DNA of 64,000 bases from Xenorhabdus beddingii. Lineage in GTDB: Bacteria > Pseudomonadota > Gammaproteobacteria > Enterobacterales > Enterobacteriaceae. The notes under the pieces are model-generated. The model did no database searches, was not told the DNA's origin, and saw only the letters and a program-made list of their open reading frames with translations. Location of the stretch: NCBI RefSeq assembly GCF_002127545.1, contig NZ_MUBK01000023.1, positions 19,122 through 83,121 of the forward strand, given 5' to 3'. Shown here one piece after another: positions 38,812-52,833 of this stretch. Within the stretch, counting starts at the first letter, position 1; every line of letters starts with the position of its first letter. A program made the translations under genes and the position numbers.

Positions 38812-40641
38812 TCACTCCACTGTCACCGACTTAGCTAAATTCCTCGGCTGATCCACATCCGTACCTTTGATCAAGGCAACGTGGTAAGACAGCAATTGCA
38901 GTGGCACGGTGTAGAAGATCGGGGCGATCAACTCTTCTACGTGGGGCAGGGAGATGATCTTCATGTTTTCGCTGTTGGTGAAACCCGCATCCTGATCGGC
39001 GAAGACGTACAGCAGACCGCCACGGGCGCGGACTTCTTCGATATTGGATTTCAGTTTTTCCAGCAGTTCGTTGTTCGGTGCGACGATGATCACTGGCATA
39101 TCCGCATCGATCAATGCCAATGGGCCATGTTTCAGTTCACCGGCAGCGTAGGCTTCTGCGTGGATGTAGGAGATCTCTTTCAGTTTCAGCGCACCTTCAA
39201 CGGCGATCGGGTATTGATCTCCACGACCCAGGAACAGCGCATGATGTTTCTCAGAGAAATCTTCCGCCAATGCTTCGATCAGTTTGTCTTTCGACAACAT
39301 GCTTTCGATGCGGCTTGGCAATGCGTGCAGAGCATGAACAATGTCTTGTTCCAACGCTGTATCAGCACCTTTCAGGCGTCCCATGTAGGCCACCAGCATC
39401 AGCAATACAGTGAGCTGAGTGGTAAAGGCTTTGGTGGATGCCACACCAATTTCAGCACCTGCTTTGGTCATCAGGGCAAATTCAGATTCACGTACCAGAG
39501 AGGAACCCGCTACGTTACAGATGGTCAGTGATGTCAGGTAACCCAGTTCTTTGGATAAACGCAAAGCCGCCTGGGTATCAGCCGTTTCACCCGATTGGGA
39601 CAGGGTGATCAGCAGGCTGCCTTTACGGCGCGCTGGCTTGCGGTAGCGGAATTCAGAGGCAATTTCTACATCACAGGGAATGCCTGCCAAAGATTCGAAC
39701 CAGTAACGCGAAACCATGCCCGCATTGTAAGACGTTCCGCAGGCAACAATTTGGATATGCTCAACTTGAGACAGTAATTCCTCCGCATTAGCGCCCAGTT
39801 CTGACAGATTGACCTGACCATTGCTCAAACGCCCTTCCAATGTGCTCTTAATCGCCATTGGCTGTTCGTAAATCTCTTTCTGCATGTAGTGACGGTATAC
39901 CCCTTTGTCACCGGCATCGTACTGGACGTTGGATTCAATTTGCTCACGCTCAATCGCTTCGCCCTGTACATCAAAGATGCGAACGCTACGGCGGGTAATT
40001 TCAGCAATATCACCTTCTTCCAGATAGATAAAACGGCGGGTCACCGGCAGTAACGCCAGTTGGTCAGAAGCAAGGAAGTTTTCACCCACTCCCAAACCAA
40101 TCACCAATGGACTGCCGGAACGAGCGGCGACCAGTACGTCAGGATGGCGGCTGTCCATAATCACCGTGCCATAAGCACCACGCAATTGTGGGATCACTCG
40201 CTGCACAACTTCCAGCAAAGAGCCGCCTTGTTGCTGTTCCCAGTGAACCAGATGAGCGATAGTTTCGGTATCGGTATCAGAAGAGAAGAGGTAACCACGC
40301 GCTTTTAATTCTTCGCGCAGTTCTTCGTGGTTTTCAATAATGCCGTTATGCACAACCGCAATATGCTCAGAAACATGAGGGTGGGCATTGCGTTCGTTCG
40401 GTTCACCATGAGTCGCCCAACGAGTATGGGCAATCCCTGTGCCACCAACGACGGGTTGTTTATCTGCTTCATCAGCCAGCATCTGCACTTTGCCGGCTTC
40501 ACGCAGACGGGTCATGCGGTTTTCACTGTCAACGACAGCCATACCCGCAGAGTCATAACCCCGGTACTCCAGGCGACGAAGTCCTTCGATCAGTATTTCT
40601 GCAATATCTCGTTGTGCTACTGCACCAACAATTCCACACAT
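38812..40641 (-). CDS. glmS: glutamine--fructose-6-phosphate aminotransferase
   Basis: A 609-residue protein, as in E. coli. After Met removal the N-terminal cysteine of [12 protein letters not shown] is the glutaminase nucleophile. Two SIS domains (with CGTSYNAG and the TKAFTTQL loop) form the isomerase half, and the C-terminus is [13 protein letters not shown]. It makes glucosamine-6-phosphate, the first step to UDP-GlcNAc for peptidoglycan and LPS. It follows glmU, which catalyses later steps. The 3' end is the conserved TnsD/attTn7 target in other bacteria. Confidence 0.98.
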   Translation of the reverse strand: MCGIVGAVAQRDIAEILIEGLRRLEYRGYDSAGMAVVDSENRMTRLREAGKVQMLADEADKQPVVGGTGIAHTRWATHGEPNERNAHPHVSEHIAVVHNGIIENHEELREELKARGYLFSSDTDTETIAHLVHWEQQQGGSLLEVVQRVIPQLRGAYGTVIMDSRHPDVLVAARSGSPLVIGLGVGENFLASDQLALLPVTRRFIYLEEGDIAEITRRSVRIFDVQGEAIEREQIESNVQYDAGDKGVYRHYMQKEIYEQPMAIKSTLEGRLSNGQVNLSELGANAEELLSQVEHIQIVACGTSYNAGMVSRYWFESLAGIPCDVEIASEFRYRKPARRKGSLLITLSQSGETADTQAALRLSKELGYLTSLTICNVAGSSLVRESEFALMTKAGAEIGVASTKAFTTQLTVLLMLVAYMGRLKGADTALEQDIVHALHALPSRIESMLSKDKLIEALAEDFSEKHHALFLGRGDQYPIAVEGALKLKEISYIHAEAYAAGELKHGPLALIDADMPVIIVAPNNELLEKLKSNIEEVRARGGLLYVFADQDAGFTNSENMKIISLPHVEELIAPIFYTVPLQLLSYHVALIKGTDVDQPRNLAKSVTVE

Positions 40642-40768
40642 TTTGTTTTATTCCTAAAAGCAGGGCTGATAAAGCCCTTTTTATGTCGCCAACCTGATTG
40701 TGTTCCGGCTATTGCCGTCCCCGAGCTTTGTAGAGATGGGGATTTTTATTATGGGTATATCTTATTTT
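40642..40768 (-). promoter_or_regulatory. glmU-glmS intergenic leader with hairpins
   Basis: On the minus strand AGGGCT and AGCCCT (40662-40678) form a hairpin just upstream of the glmS ribosome-binding site (AGGAAT). A second pairing (CCCC/GGGG, about 40721-40743) lies closer to glmU. In E. coli the equivalent leader is processed by RNase E and activated by the sRNA GlmZ. A similar role here is plausible, but pairing to a GlmZ homologue cannot be tested from this window. Confidence 0.4.
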
Positions 40769-42169
40769 TTATTTTTTCTTAACCGGGCGTTGCCAGTTCT
40801 GAATATGGGTTTGTTTCACCCGGCTGATAACCAATTCATTTTCAGCCACGTTTTTGGTTACTGTGGTTCCTGCACCAATTGTCGCCCCTTTCGCTATCGC
40901 AACCGGCGCAACAAGCTGGGTATCAGAACCGACAAAAACGTCATCACCAATGAGGGTCTTAAATTTATTGGCACCATCATAGTTGCAGGTAATGGTTCCT
41001 GCACCGATATTCACATTATTGCCAATTTCAGCGTCACCAAGATAAGTCAGGTGACCCGCCTTGGAGCCTTTGCCAAGGAAGGATTTTTTCATTTCAACGA
41101 AATTGCCGACGTGGGCTTTTTCCGCCAGTTTAGAACCAGGGCGTAAACGGGCAAAAGGCCCGACGGTACACTCAGCAGCAAGTTCAGCGTCTTCGATGAC
41201 GGTATAAGGGCTAATGACCGCACCATCACCAATAACGCAATTTTTCAGGATACAACCAGAGCCGATCTGTACATTATTTCCCAATGTGACATGGCCCTTG
41301 ATAATGACATTGGTATCAATCACGACATCACGGCCATGTTCTAAGGTTCCACGCAAATCAAAACGTGCCGGATCTAATAACATAACACCCGCCAACAATA
41401 ATTTTTCGGCCTGCTCAGATTGGTAAATACGCTCCAGCGCAGAAAGTTGAAGGCGATTGTTGACCCCTTCCATTTCACTTAAACGGCTTGGATGCACGGC
41501 CTTGATCTGGCGGCCTTCTTGATGTGCAAGAGCAATCACATCGGTCAGGTAATATTCGCCCTGTGCGTTGTTGTTTTCCAACTTGGATAGCCAACGTTTT
41601 AAATCACCGCCATTTGCCACCAAAATACCGGTGTTGATCTCGTTGATTTTACGCTGTTCTTCCGTCGCATCTTTCTGTTCGATAATGCCCGTCACCTCGC
41701 CATTGTGACGGATGATCCGGCCATATCCGGTTGGGTTATCCAAAATAGCCGTCAATAAACCAATTCCCCCTTCTGGTTTAGCCTCGATCAAACGCGCTAA
41801 GGTATCTTTGGCGATCAAAGGCACATCACCATAAAGGATCAGAATATCTTCATCATCCGAAAAATGGGGGGCAGCCTGCTGCATTGCATGACCGGTACCA
41901 AGCTGTTCAGCTTGCAGTACCCAGTTCAGATTCTGGTTGGAAAGTGTTTGTTTCATCAGGTCACCGCCATGCCCATAAACCAGATGAACATTTTGGGTAC
42001 CCAATTCCATTGCGGTATCAATGACATGCTGAACCATCGGTTTACCCGCCAGCAAGTGCAGAACTTTAGGAAGATCAGAATACATGCGTGTTCCCTTACC
42101 GGCGGCAAGGATCACGACACTTTTTGCACTGACACGGTTTTCACTGATCCGGTTTTCACTAATAGACAT
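40769..42169 (-). CDS. glmU: bifunctional N-acetylglucosamine-1-phosphate uridyltransferase / glucosamine-1-phosphate acetyltransferase
   Basis: 466 residues from the ATG at 42169, with AGG 8 nt upstream. The uridyltransferase domain opens [18 protein letters not shown] left-handed beta-helix of hexapeptide repeats follows from about residue 260, carrying the acetyltransferase and ending RPVKKK. It makes UDP-GlcNAc from GlcN-1-P in two steps. Compared with E. coli the N-terminus is about ten residues longer, because of a tandem repeat coding for [15 protein letters not shown]. It is upstream of glmS in the usual glmUS order. Confidence 0.97.
   Translation of the reverse strand: MSISENRISENRVSAKSVVILAAGKGTRMYSDLPKVLHLLAGKPMVQHVIDTAMELGTQNVHLVYGHGGDLMKQTLSNQNLNWVLQAEQLGTGHAMQQAAPHFSDDEDILILYGDVPLIAKDTLARLIEAKPEGGIGLLTAILDNPTGYGRIIRHNGEVTGIIEQKDATEEQRKINEINTGILVANGGDLKRWLSKLENNNAQGEYYLTDVIALAHQEGRQIKAVHPSRLSEMEGVNNRLQLSALERIYQSEQAEKLLLAGVMLLDPARFDLRGTLEHGRDVVIDTNVIIKGHVTLGNNVQIGSGCILKNCVIGDGAVISPYTVIEDAELAAECTVGPFARLRPGSKLAEKAHVGNFVEMKKSFLGKGSKAGHLTYLGDAEIGNNVNIGAGTITCNYDGANKFKTLIGDDVFVGSDTQLVAPVAIAKGATIGAGTTVTKNVAENELVISRVKQTHIQNWQRPVKKK
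42119..42163. repeat. three degenerate 15-bp units at the 5' end of glmU
   Basis: On the coding strand the units ATTAGTGAAAACCGG, ATCAGTGAAAACCGT and GTCAGTGCAAAAAGT follow each other from codon 3. They encode [10 protein letters not shown] and VSAKS, just before the conserved [10 protein letters not shown]. The repeat is in frame and explains the longer N-terminus. Confidence 0.85.
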
Positions 42170-42245
42170 AAGAAACCTAACAATTCCAATTTTAAGTGTG
42201 AAAGTAAACCTGTTTGCGAAATAAATTGCCACATATTTCGCAATG

Positions 42246-42282
42246 CAAAAAAGCCAGTTAGCTTTCACCAACTGGCCTTTTA
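42246..42282 (-). terminator. rho-independent terminator after the atp operon
   Basis: GCCAGTT (42253-42259) and AACTGGC (42270-42276) form the stem. On the minus strand it is followed by TTTTTT, about 80 nt after the atpC stop. On the plus strand it is followed by CTTTT, so it is partly symmetrical. Confidence 0.8.
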
Positions 42283-42292
42283 TCTCACTGCC

Positions 42293-42356
42293 TATACCCT
42301 TCGTTTTTCAAGTTGCAGTTCAATGGGATGCAATTCGAAATCTACCGGGTATTTAT
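42293..42356. repeat. short dispersed palindromic element (TATACCC ... GGGTATT)
   Basis: The left arm is TATACCCTTCGTTTTTCAAG then TTGCA; the right arm is TGCAATTCGAAATCTACCGG then GTATT. The two are imperfect reverse complements about 60 bp end to end. Elements with this TATACCC/TTTCAAGTTGCA signature are scattered in enterobacterial intergenic DNA. It lies between the atpC stop and the operon terminator, so it is transcribed and can fold. A half copy is at 38669. Confidence 0.6.
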
Positions 42357-42778
42357 TACATCATTTGCTTTGTCAATTCGATAACGCGAAGTTTCGCGAT
42401 CGCTTTCGACAACTCAGCAGATGCCTGAGCATAATCAACATCGCCGTGAGAATTACGGATATGTTCTTCCGCTTTGCGCTTGGCTTCAAGCACCTTAGCC
42501 TCGTCCAAATCCTTACCACGGATCGCTGTATCGGCCAGTACGATAACGCCGTTTGGCTGAACTTCAAGAATACCACCTGACAGGTAGATAAATTCTTCTT
42601 CACCAAACTGTTTAACAATACGTATCATGCCCGGTTTTATGGCAGTAAGCAGTGGCGTGTGTTGAGGATAAATCCCCAATTCACCTTCACTGCCTGTCAC
42701 CTGAATTTTCTGTACCAGTCCTTTAAACAAGTGTTTTTCAGCACTGACTACGTTCAGGGAGAACGTCATTGCAGCCAT
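42356..42778 (-). CDS. atpC: ATP synthase epsilon subunit
   Basis: A 140-residue protein: N-terminal beta-sandwich with [24 protein letters not shown] and a C-terminal helical hairpin ending IELTKQMM. It is part of the F1 central stalk and an intrinsic inhibitor of ATP hydrolysis. Last gene of the atp operon. Confidence 0.97.
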   Translation of the reverse strand: MAAMTFSLNVVSAEKHLFKGLVQKIQVTGSEGELGIYPQHTPLLTAIKPGMIRIVKQFGEEEFIYLSGGILEVQPNGVIVLADTAIRGKDLDEAKVLEAKRKAEEHIRNSHGDVDYAQASAELSKAIAKLRVIELTKQMM

Positions 42779-42799
42779 ATCAACCTCCCGTCAGCCGTA

Positions 42800-44209
<1,410 letters not shown>

Positions 44210-44216
44210 CTAGCTG

Positions 44217-45080
44217 TTAAACCGCAGAAGCACCCGAAACGATTTCGGTGAGTTCCTGAGTGATGCTGGCCTGACGAGCCTTGTTGTAAACCAACTGTAA
44301 CTCTTTGATCAGGTTGCCACCGTTATCGGTCGCGGCTTTCATCGCCACCATTCGTGCGGCCTGTTCACTAGCCAGGTTTTCAACGACGCCCTGATAAACT
44401 TGCGATTCGATATAACGGCGCAGCAGGGTATCCAACAGCGCCCTTGGATCAGGTTCATACAGATAATCCCAGGACTTCTTCTTCAGTGTTTCATCGTCTC
44501 CGGCAGGCAGAGGCAATAACTGAGTGATCGTCGGAACCTGAGACATTGTATTCATGAACTTGTTAGTCACTATATACAGCTTATCCAGACGCCCTTCGTC
44601 ATATGCTTGCATCATGACGTGGACTGGCCCGATCAATTCGGACAATGATGGGTTATCTCCCATCCCTGTTACTTGGGCAACAATGTTGCCTCCAACAGAA
44701 GAAAAGAAAGAAACCGCCTTCGATCCAACAAGCGCCAAGTCAACTTGGACGTTTTTATCAGACCAGTCTTTCATTTCTATCAGCAATTTTTTGAACAAGT
44801 TAATGTTCAAACCGCCACATAAACCACGGTCAGTCGAAACAACCACATACCCAACACGCTTTACTTCGCGCTCGTCAAGGTACGGATGTTTGTACTCCAG
44901 ATTACCTAACGCAAGGTGTCCAATCACACTGCGAATGGTTTCTGCGTAAGGACGGCTGGCCGCCATGCGATCCTGCGTTTTACGCATTTTGGACGCGGCG
45001 ACCATTTCCATCGCTTTAGTGATTTTTTGCGTGTTTTGCACACTGGCGATCTTGGTACGTATCTCTTTTGCGCCGGCCAT
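44217..45080 (-). CDS. atpG: ATP synthase gamma subunit
   Basis: 287 residues from the ATG at 45080 ([20 protein letters not shown]), which has a GGAG site. The open frame extends 11 codons upstream but that part is not conserved. It is the rotating central shaft of F1, with long N- and C-terminal coiled-coil helices, ending [11 protein letters not shown]. Confidence 0.97.
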   Translation of the reverse strand: MAGAKEIRTKIASVQNTQKITKAMEMVAASKMRKTQDRMAASRPYAETIRSVIGHLALGNLEYKHPYLDEREVKRVGYVVVSTDRGLCGGLNINLFKKLLIEMKDWSDKNVQVDLALVGSKAVSFFSSVGGNIVAQVTGMGDNPSLSELIGPVHVMMQAYDEGRLDKLYIVTNKFMNTMSQVPTITQLLPLPAGDDETLKKKSWDYLYEPDPRALLDTLLRRYIESQVYQGVVENLASEQAARMVAMKAATDNGGNLIKELQLVYNKARQASITQELTEIVSGASAV

Positions 45081-45154
45081 TTCTGCTTCTCCGAATTCAA
45101 CCAGACGGCCCATGTTTTTTATTCATCAACAGAATCAAACTGGGCCGAATAGTG

Positions 45155-46696
45155 TTACCAGGACTGAGTCGCCTTGAAGGATTCCAACAGAGCTTTCAGC
45201 TTCGCTTCAATCTCTCCATTGTAATCACCAGACTGGTCAATCTCGTTCAGAAGATCAGCATGTTCACGGCTGGCATACGATAACAACGCAGCTTCGAAAC
45301 TGACCACTTTCGCGATTTCGACATCTTCCAGATAGCCACGCTCAGCAGCAAACAGAGACAGAGCCTGTTGTGCAATGGACATCGGCAGATACTGTTTCTG
45401 TTTCAACAGTTCAGTCACTTTCTGACCATGATCCAACTGCTTACGGGTTGCATCATCCAAATCAGAAGCAAACTGGGAGAATGCAGCCAGTTCACGATAC
45501 TGGGCCAGAGCGGTACGAATACCACCAGACAGTTTCTTGATGATCTTAGTCTGAGCAGCACCACCAACACGGGATACGGAGATCCCCGGGTTAACCGCCG
45601 GACGGATACCTGCATTGAACAGGGAAGATTCAAGGAAGATCTGACCATCAGTAATGGAGATAACGTTTGTAGGTACGAATGCTGAAACGTCACCCGCCTG
45701 AGTTTCAATGATTGGCAGTGCCGTCAGAGAACCTGTTTGGCCTTTCACTTCACCGTTGGTGAATTTTTCAACATACTCTGCGTTAACACGCGCCGCACGC
45801 TCCAACAGACGGGAGTGCAGATAGAAAACGTCACCAGGGAATGCTTCACGTCCAGGTGGACGACGCAGCAACAGGGAAATCTGACGGTACGCAACAGCCT
45901 GTTTAGACAGGTCATCGTAAACAATCAGTGCATCTTCACCGCGATCACGGAAGTATTCACCCATCGCACAACCAGAATAAGGTGCCAGATATTGCAGGGC
46001 CGCTGATTCTGAAGCAGATGCAACAACAACAATGGTGTTTTCCAGTGCGCCGTGCTCTTCCAGTTTACGAACGACGTTAGCAATGGTAGAGGCTTTCTGA
46101 CCAATCGCAACATAGATACATTTGATACCAGAATTACGCTGGTTGATGATCGCATCGATAGCCAGGGCAGTTTTACCTGTCTGACGGTCACCGATGACCA
46201 GCTCACGCTGGCCACGGCCAATTGGGATCATGGCATCAACGGATTTGTAACCTGTCTGGACAGGCTGGTCAACGGATTGACGATCGATAACACCTGGCGC
46301 AATCACTTCAACAGGTGAGAAGCCATCGTGCTCAACAGCGCCTTTACCATCGATGGGTTCACCCAATGTGTTAACCACACGGCCAAGCAAACCACGACCA
46401 ACAGGTACTTCCAAAATACGGCCAGTACATTTGACTTTCATGCCTTCGGCTAAGTCAGCGTATGGGCCCATCACAACCGCACCTACAGAGTCGCGCTCCA
46501 GGTTCAGTGCAATTGCGTAACGGTTGCCAGGCAGAGAAATCATTTCCCCCTGCATGACATCGGCTAAACCGTGGATACGAATGATACCGTCGTTAACGGA
46601 AACAATCGTACCTTCATTGTGAGCTTCGCTCACGACATTGAACTGAGCAATACGCTGTTTGATCAGTTCGCTGATTTCGGTGGAATTCAGTTGCAT
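45155..46696 (-). CDS. atpA: ATP synthase alpha subunit
   Basis: A 513-residue protein, as in E. coli, with non-catalytic P-loop GDRQTGKT and the start [19 protein letters not shown]. It alternates with beta in the F1 hexamer; its arginine (in the [11 protein letters not shown] region) completes the catalytic sites. Confidence 0.98.
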   Translation of the reverse strand: MQLNSTEISELIKQRIAQFNVVSEAHNEGTIVSVNDGIIRIHGLADVMQGEMISLPGNRYAIALNLERDSVGAVVMGPYADLAEGMKVKCTGRILEVPVGRGLLGRVVNTLGEPIDGKGAVEHDGFSPVEVIAPGVIDRQSVDQPVQTGYKSVDAMIPIGRGQRELVIGDRQTGKTALAIDAIINQRNSGIKCIYVAIGQKASTIANVVRKLEEHGALENTIVVVASASESAALQYLAPYSGCAMGEYFRDRGEDALIVYDDLSKQAVAYRQISLLLRRPPGREAFPGDVFYLHSRLLERAARVNAEYVEKFTNGEVKGQTGSLTALPIIETQAGDVSAFVPTNVISITDGQIFLESSLFNAGIRPAVNPGISVSRVGGAAQTKIIKKLSGGIRTALAQYRELAAFSQFASDLDDATRKQLDHGQKVTELLKQKQYLPMSIAQQALSLFAAERGYLEDVEIAKVVSFEAALLSYASREHADLLNEIDQSGDYNGEIEAKLKALLESFKATQSW

Positions 46697-46710
46697 ATGC
46701 TCCAGTCCCC

Positions 46711-47244
46711 TTAAGACTGCAAGACGTCTGTTAAACGATCCAGACGGCCACGAATACTGCCATCAATCACCATGTCACCTGCGCGGATAATTACACCGGC
46801 AATAACAGACTTATCAATTTTGCAATTCAGCTTCACTTTGCGTGACAGACGTTTTTCCATCGCCGCAGAAATTTTAGCCTGCTGCTGCTCATTCAGTTCG
46901 GACGCAGAAGTCACTTCAACATCAATGGTTGATTCAAGTGACGCACGCAATTGAATAAATTGCTGGAAGACTTCTGGCAGTACCAGCAAGCGACCATTTT
47001 CTGCCATTACACGAATAAAGTTCTGAGCATGCGCATCAACCTCCTCACCACAAAGGGTGATAAAGGTTTTGGCTAACGTTTCCGGTGCCAATGAACCGGA
47101 AAGCAGCTCACCAACCTGTTCATTGCAAGTTACTTCAGCAATGAACGCCAGCATGTTCTGCCAGTGTTCAAGAGATTGGTGTTCTACAGCAAAGTCAAAA
47201 GCTGCTTTGGCGTAGGGGCGAGCTACCGTAGCAAATTCAGACAT
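46711..47244 (-). CDS. atpH: ATP synthase delta subunit
   Basis: A 177-residue protein: N-terminal helical domain starting [19 protein letters not shown] and C-terminal [20 protein letters not shown]. It links the top of F1 to the peripheral b stalk. It lies 12 bp downstream of atpF. Confidence 0.97.
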   Translation of the reverse strand: MSEFATVARPYAKAAFDFAVEHQSLEHWQNMLAFIAEVTCNEQVGELLSGSLAPETLAKTFITLCGEEVDAHAQNFIRVMAENGRLLVLPEVFQQFIQLRASLESTIDVEVTSASELNEQQQAKISAAMEKRLSRKVKLNCKIDKSVIAGVIIRAGDMVIDGSIRGRLDRLTDVLQS

Positions 47245-47256
47245 GCCCCTCCCTCC

Positions 47257-47727
47257 TTACAGTTCAGCGACCAGTTTATTAACGATGTCGCTGTTAGCAG
47301 CTTCATCCACGGAACGTTCGATGATTTTCTCGGCACCTGCGATAGCCAGCATCGCAACTTGTTTACGTAACTCTTCACGAGCGCGTTTGCGTTCTGCTTC
47401 AACTTCAGCATGGGCCTGCGCGATAATTTTGTTACGTTCCAGCTCGGCTTCTACTTTAGCATCATCAATAAGTTGGGCTTTTTGTTTATTAGCCTGCTCA
47501 ATGATAACTTGCGCATCAGCTTTCGCTTTTTTCAGTTGGTCGGACGCATTGGCTTGCGCTAAGTCCAGGTTCTTTTTGGCACGCTCTGCTGAAGCCAAAC
47601 CGTCAGCAATCTCTTTCTGACGTTTTTCAATGGCCGCCATGATTGGTGGCCATACATACTTCATGCAGAACAAAACAAACAGGACAAACGCTAAGGCCTG
47701 GCCGAGGATTGTTGCGTTAATATTCAC
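47257..47727 (-). CDS. atpF: ATP synthase b subunit
   Basis: A 156-residue protein, the E. coli length: one membrane helix at the N-terminus (about 5-25) and a long charged coiled coil rich in Ala, Lys and Glu. It dimerises to form the peripheral stalk. Confidence 0.97.
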   Translation of the reverse strand: MNINATILGQALAFVLFVLFCMKYVWPPIMAAIEKRQKEIADGLASAERAKKNLDLAQANASDQLKKAKADAQVIIEQANKQKAQLIDDAKVEAELERNKIIAQAHAEVEAERKRAREELRKQVAMLAIAGAEKIIERSVDEAANSDIVNKLVAEL

Positions 47728-47782
47728 GGCACAATACCTCTATTTCAATTAATGAATTGGCGTAATTTTCAGTTCTGCTATT

Positions 47783-48046
<264 letters not shown>

Positions 48047-48079
48047 TCAAGTTAAAACACGATTATTGATTGATAAAAA

Positions 48080-49326
<1,247 letters not shown>

Positions 49327-49382
49327 GACTTTTGTTTTCTCCCTGAGGTACACCATCACATATCAGGTCTTGCTGAACGTTG

Positions 49383-49457
49383 TATAAAACTGACTTTGCT
49401 TAAGAGTGTCAAGTGACAAAAACGTGCAAATTATACGGGCAGCCAAAATGAATTCAA
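49383..49457 (-). promoter_or_regulatory. two candidate promoters of the atp operon
   Basis: On the minus strand, promoter 1 has TTGAAT (49452-49457), 16 bp, and a perfect TATAAT (49430-49435). Promoter 2 has a perfect TTGACA (49407-49412), 18 bp, and TTTATA (49383-49388). Both point at atpI, which starts at 49326. They are assigned by consensus match only. Confidence 0.55.
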
Positions 49458-49566
49458 TCCATAAGTAGCGAAAAAGTGAATAATTATTTAAATTTCTAAC
49501 TTTGGTGCCAGATTGCTCACAAATACCATTTAATATTTTGCAACGATTAATGAGATAACCTCGAAA

Positions 49567-49592
49567 TTAAACGTGATGTGCATCACATCGGA
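49567..49592. promoter_or_regulatory. candidate CRP-binding site
   Basis: CGTGATGTGCATCACA (49572-49587) matches the CRP core TGTGA-N6-TCACA at nine of ten positions and is almost perfectly palindromic. Its centre is about 150 bp upstream of the atp promoter candidates, too far for a classical class I or II site, so its target is unclear. The remaining part of the 49327-49937 gap (about 610 bp, AT-rich) shows only a 31-codon frame (49775-49870) that I do not believe, and the hairpin below. Confidence 0.5.
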
Positions 49593-49865
49593 CAAAAATC
49601 ATCAATTCTGTTTATCATTAATTATAAGGTGAAAGCATTTTGTTTTTCTTGCTAAAAATCAATCAATTAATATTACACCTGGAAAGTTTTATCTGATATA
49701 TCGATAAAAGAGGTTAAATGTTTATTTTGCCCACTTTCTCTGAAATTTATTTATAAATAAAATCGATAGCTACCATGAAAAAGAAAAATGATATCAATAT
49801 AAAAATAACGTTGGTTTTCTGTGAACTATCAGTAAATAAATTTGAAACAATGAAAAGGAATAATG

Positions 49866-49904
49866 AGTGACGTCCGCAACGTTTTAAATGTGGCTGGCGT
49901 CACT
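49866..49904 (-). terminator. hairpin after rsmG
   Basis: AGTGACG (49866-49872) pairs with CGTCACT (49898-49904), and a second helix is possible inside the loop. On the minus strand it lies about 35 nt after the rsmG stop and is followed by the U-rich CATTATTCCTTTTCATT. Confidence 0.5.
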
Positions 49905-49937
49905 AATTATTTATATTTTTATTGACAAAGAGCAAAG

Positions 49938-50558
49938 TTAGTTTGACTTAAGTATCACCAGATGACGCTGTTCACCTAACTCTGCAACTTGAAGAGGAAC
50001 GGCTTTATCAAGGACGATCCCTGTAGGCAATTGAGCCAGTTCATCTTCCGGTAACACGCCTTTCAGAGCATAAAAACGCCCTTCATTTGGTTTGGGGAGA
50101 TGGTTGCACCATGAAAGCATATCTTGCAGAGAGGCAAATGCACGGCTAATCACCCCATCAAAAGGCGGTTGAGGGATAAATTCCTCAACCCGGCTTTGTA
50201 CAGGTTCTATATTGACCAAACCGAGTTCATGCTGAACCTGGCGTAAAAAACGAACCCGTTTTCCCAAACTGTCCAATAAGGTGAAATGGGAGTCTGGACG
50301 CACAATCGCCAACGGGATGCCCGGCAAGCCAGGCCCTGTTCCTACATCAATAAATCGCGTTCCCTGGAGAAAGGGATTAACCACAATGCTATCCATGATA
50401 TGCCGAACCAACATCTGTTCTGGATCACGCACAGATGTCAGATTATAGGCTTTATTCCACTTATTGAGCATATCAACATAGTCAACAAGCAACTGTTTCT
50501 GTTCCTGAGATAACTCAATGTGGGTTGTTGCCAACAGCGATTCCAATTTGTTAAGCAA
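49938..50558 (-). CDS. rsmG: 16S rRNA (guanine527-N7)-methyltransferase RsmG
   Basis: A 206-residue Rossmann methyltransferase with AdoMet motif [18 protein letters not shown] (about 68-85). It methylates N7 of G527 of 16S rRNA; loss gives low-level streptomycin resistance in E. coli. Formerly gidB. It is 11 bp downstream of mnmG in the usual gidAB operon. Confidence 0.97.
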   Translation of the reverse strand: MLNKLESLLATTHIELSQEQKQLLVDYVDMLNKWNKAYNLTSVRDPEQMLVRHIMDSIVVNPFLQGTRFIDVGTGPGLPGIPLAIVRPDSHFTLLDSLGKRVRFLRQVQHELGLVNIEPVQSRVEEFIPQPPFDGVISRAFASLQDMLSWCNHLPKPNEGRFYALKGVLPEDELAQLPTGIVLDKAVPLQVAELGEQRHLVILKSN

Positions 50559-50569
50559 AGTCTGTCCCC

Positions 50570-52459
50570 TTAGGCGCTACGACGCAATAAACCTTGTTTT
50601 TTCAACCATACCAGCAAAATAGAAATAGCGGCCGGTGTGATGCCTGAAATACGTGAAGCCTGACCGATTGAACTTGGTTTATGGTCATTCAGTTTTGCGA
50701 TAACTTCATTGGAAAGCCCGCTGACTTGCTGGTAATCCAGATCAACTGGCAATGTGGTATTTTCATTACGCAGTTGTTTTTCGATCTCTTCTTGCTGGCG
50801 GGCAATATAACCCTCGTACTTCACTTGAATTTCAACCTGATCTGCCGCCTGTGGTTCTGTAATCGCTGGAGCAAAACGCGGCAGGGATGTCAGCCGCTGA
50901 TAATTCATTTCAGGACGACGCAGTAAATCTTCACCATTGGCTTCTTTTGACAACGGTGCTCTCAGCATCTGATTGATATCTTCCAAACTATCAGAATGAG
51001 GATGTACCCAGATATTGCGCAGGCGCTGGCGTTCTTGTTCGATCATTTCCACTTTGCGGCAATAATGTTCCCAACGGAAATCATCAATCAATCCCAGTTT
51101 ACGACCTTGTTCAGTCAGACGGAGATCCGCGTTGTCTTCACGCAGCATCAAGCGATATTCTGCGCGGGATGTAAACATACGGTAAGGTTCTTTCGTGCCC
51201 AGTGTGCATAAATCATCAACCAGAACACCGAGATAGGCTTGATCACGGCGCGGGAACCATCCCTCTTCACCTGCGGCATAGCGTGCAGCATTAAGACCTG
51301 CCAGCAACCCTTGTGCGGCCGCTTCTTCATATCCGGTGGTTCCGTTGATCTGACCCGCAAAGAACAGGCCATGGATAAACTTGCTTTCCAGCGTCTGTTT
51401 TAAATCTCGTGGATCGAAGAAGTCATATTCGATCGCATAACCCGGACGAATAATACGAGCATTTTCCATCCCTTTCATGGAGTGGACAATCTGCATCTGT
51501 ACATCAAATGGCAGGCTGGTTGAAATGCCATTTGGATAGATTTCGTTACTGGTGAGCCCTTCTGGCTCCAGGAAGATCTGGTGAGCGTTTCGATCTGCAA
51601 AACGCATGACTTTGTCTTCAATGGAGGGACAGTAACGAGGACCGATCCCTTCGATGATCCCGGCATACATTGGACTGCGATCCAAGTTGTTGCGGATCAC
51701 TTCATGCGTTTTTTCATTGGTATGAGTAATATAGCACGGGATCTGCCGTGGGTGTTGATCTACATTGCCCATGAATGAAAATACAGGTGTCGGATCATCC
51801 CCAAGTTGTTGTTCAAGCTGGCTAAAATCAATGGATCTCGCATCAATGCGAGGTGGCGTACCTGTTTTCAGACGAGCTACACGCAGGGGCAGCTCGCGCA
51901 AACGATGGGACAGGGAGATCGCAGGAGGATCACCCGCACGTCCGCCACTGTAATTCTCTAATCCGATATGAATTTTTCCGTCAAGGAAAGTCCCAACCGT
52001 CAGAACGACTGATTTAGCTTTGAATTTCAATCCCATACGAGTAACAACACCTGTAACAGTGTCGTTTTCAACGATGAGATCTTCAACTGGCTGTTGGAAG
52101 ATCATTAAATTAGGCTGATTTTCCAATGCGGTTCTTACGGCTTGTCGGTAAAGCACGCGATCCGCTTGCGCTCGTGTTGCCCGAACAGCAGGGCCTTTAC
52201 TGGCATTGAGTGTTCTGAATTGAATGCCTGCCTGATCCGTGGCTTTTGCCATCAGACCGCCAAGTGCATCGATCTCTTTTACCAGATGCCCTTTACCGAT
52301 CCCACCAATGGCTGGATTACATGACATCTGGCCCAAAGTATCAATATTGTGAGTCAGTAGTAAGGTTTGACGTCCCATTCGTGCGGCAGCCATCGCTGCT
52401 TCTGTACCGGCATGACCCCCGCCGATAATGATGACGTCAAAGTGCTCTGGATAAAACAT
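50570..52459 (-). CDS. mnmG: tRNA uridine-5-carboxymethylaminomethyl modification enzyme MnmG
   Basis: A 629-residue protein with FAD motif [20 protein letters not shown] (about 10-29), the conserved [11 protein letters not shown] and [19 protein letters not shown] segments, and the helical C-terminus that binds MnmE. It works with MnmE, encoded at the other end of this window. Formerly gidA. Its transcription starts next to oriC and runs away from it, as in E. coli. Confidence 0.98.
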   Translation of the reverse strand: MFYPEHFDVIIIGGGHAGTEAAMAAARMGRQTLLLTHNIDTLGQMSCNPAIGGIGKGHLVKEIDALGGLMAKATDQAGIQFRTLNASKGPAVRATRAQADRVLYRQAVRTALENQPNLMIFQQPVEDLIVENDTVTGVVTRMGLKFKAKSVVLTVGTFLDGKIHIGLENYSGGRAGDPPAISLSHRLRELPLRVARLKTGTPPRIDARSIDFSQLEQQLGDDPTPVFSFMGNVDQHPRQIPCYITHTNEKTHEVIRNNLDRSPMYAGIIEGIGPRYCPSIEDKVMRFADRNAHQIFLEPEGLTSNEIYPNGISTSLPFDVQMQIVHSMKGMENARIIRPGYAIEYDFFDPRDLKQTLESKFIHGLFFAGQINGTTGYEEAAAQGLLAGLNAARYAAGEEGWFPRRDQAYLGVLVDDLCTLGTKEPYRMFTSRAEYRLMLREDNADLRLTEQGRKLGLIDDFRWEHYCRKVEMIEQERQRLRNIWVHPHSDSLEDINQMLRAPLSKEANGEDLLRRPEMNYQRLTSLPRFAPAITEPQAADQVEIQVKYEGYIARQQEEIEKQLRNENTTLPVDLDYQQVSGLSNEVIAKLNDHKPSSIGQASRISGITPAAISILLVWLKKQGLLRRSA

Positions 52460-52559
52460 GTGCGAACCTTCAATTGTGAGAATGCTTCATGTGCATTGGG
52501 TAGAGGATTGTACTCAAGTTTCGACCTCAGACCAAGTGGGAGAGATCATCATTAATTAA

Positions 52560-52815
52560 AAGAAGATCTTTTTATTTAAAGATCTCTTTATTAGATCTTT
52601 TATTAGGATCGCGATCATCTGTGGATAAGTGGATTTTCCATATAAAGATCATGGCGCTGTAAAGGATCATTTGCTGTGAATGATCCGTGATCCAACTCAG
52701 TATAAGCTGGGATCTAAAAGCCGAGTTATACACAGGCGCTGGATTGAAACAAGGTTATTAAATGGATAACTACGGGTTAACCCCTGCTTTTCAGATGAGT
52801 TATCCACAGTTGATC
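52560..52815. other. oriC: chromosomal replication origin oriC
   Basis: Between mnmG and mioC lie three AT-rich 13-mers, each starting with GATCT: 52565-52577, 52581-52593 and 52594-52606. DnaA boxes follow in E. coli order: R1 TGTGGATAA (52620-52628), R5/M TGTGAATGA (52676-52684), R2 TTATACACA (52726-52734), R3 AATGGATAA (52761-52769) and R4 TTATCCACA (52800-52808). GATC sites are dense throughout (a dozen or more in 52540-52820), as expected for SeqA/Dam control. Box order, orientation and spacing match the E. coli minimal origin of about 245 bp. Confidence 0.96.
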
Positions 52816-52833
52816 GTTATATTTTTAATCAGA

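Noticed and set aside
38881..39531. 216-codon plus-strand frame inside glmS
   Set aside because: It is antisense to a perfectly conserved gene, and its product looks like back-translated noise rich in Gln, His and Phe. Similar long antisense frames in yidC (4641-5309) and glmU (41864-42580) were dropped for the same reason.
49775..49870. 31-codon frame starting MKKKNDINIKITLVF in the atpI-rsmG gap
   Set aside because: No ribosome-binding site, AT-rich low-complexity sequence, and its end runs into the rsmG terminator hairpin.
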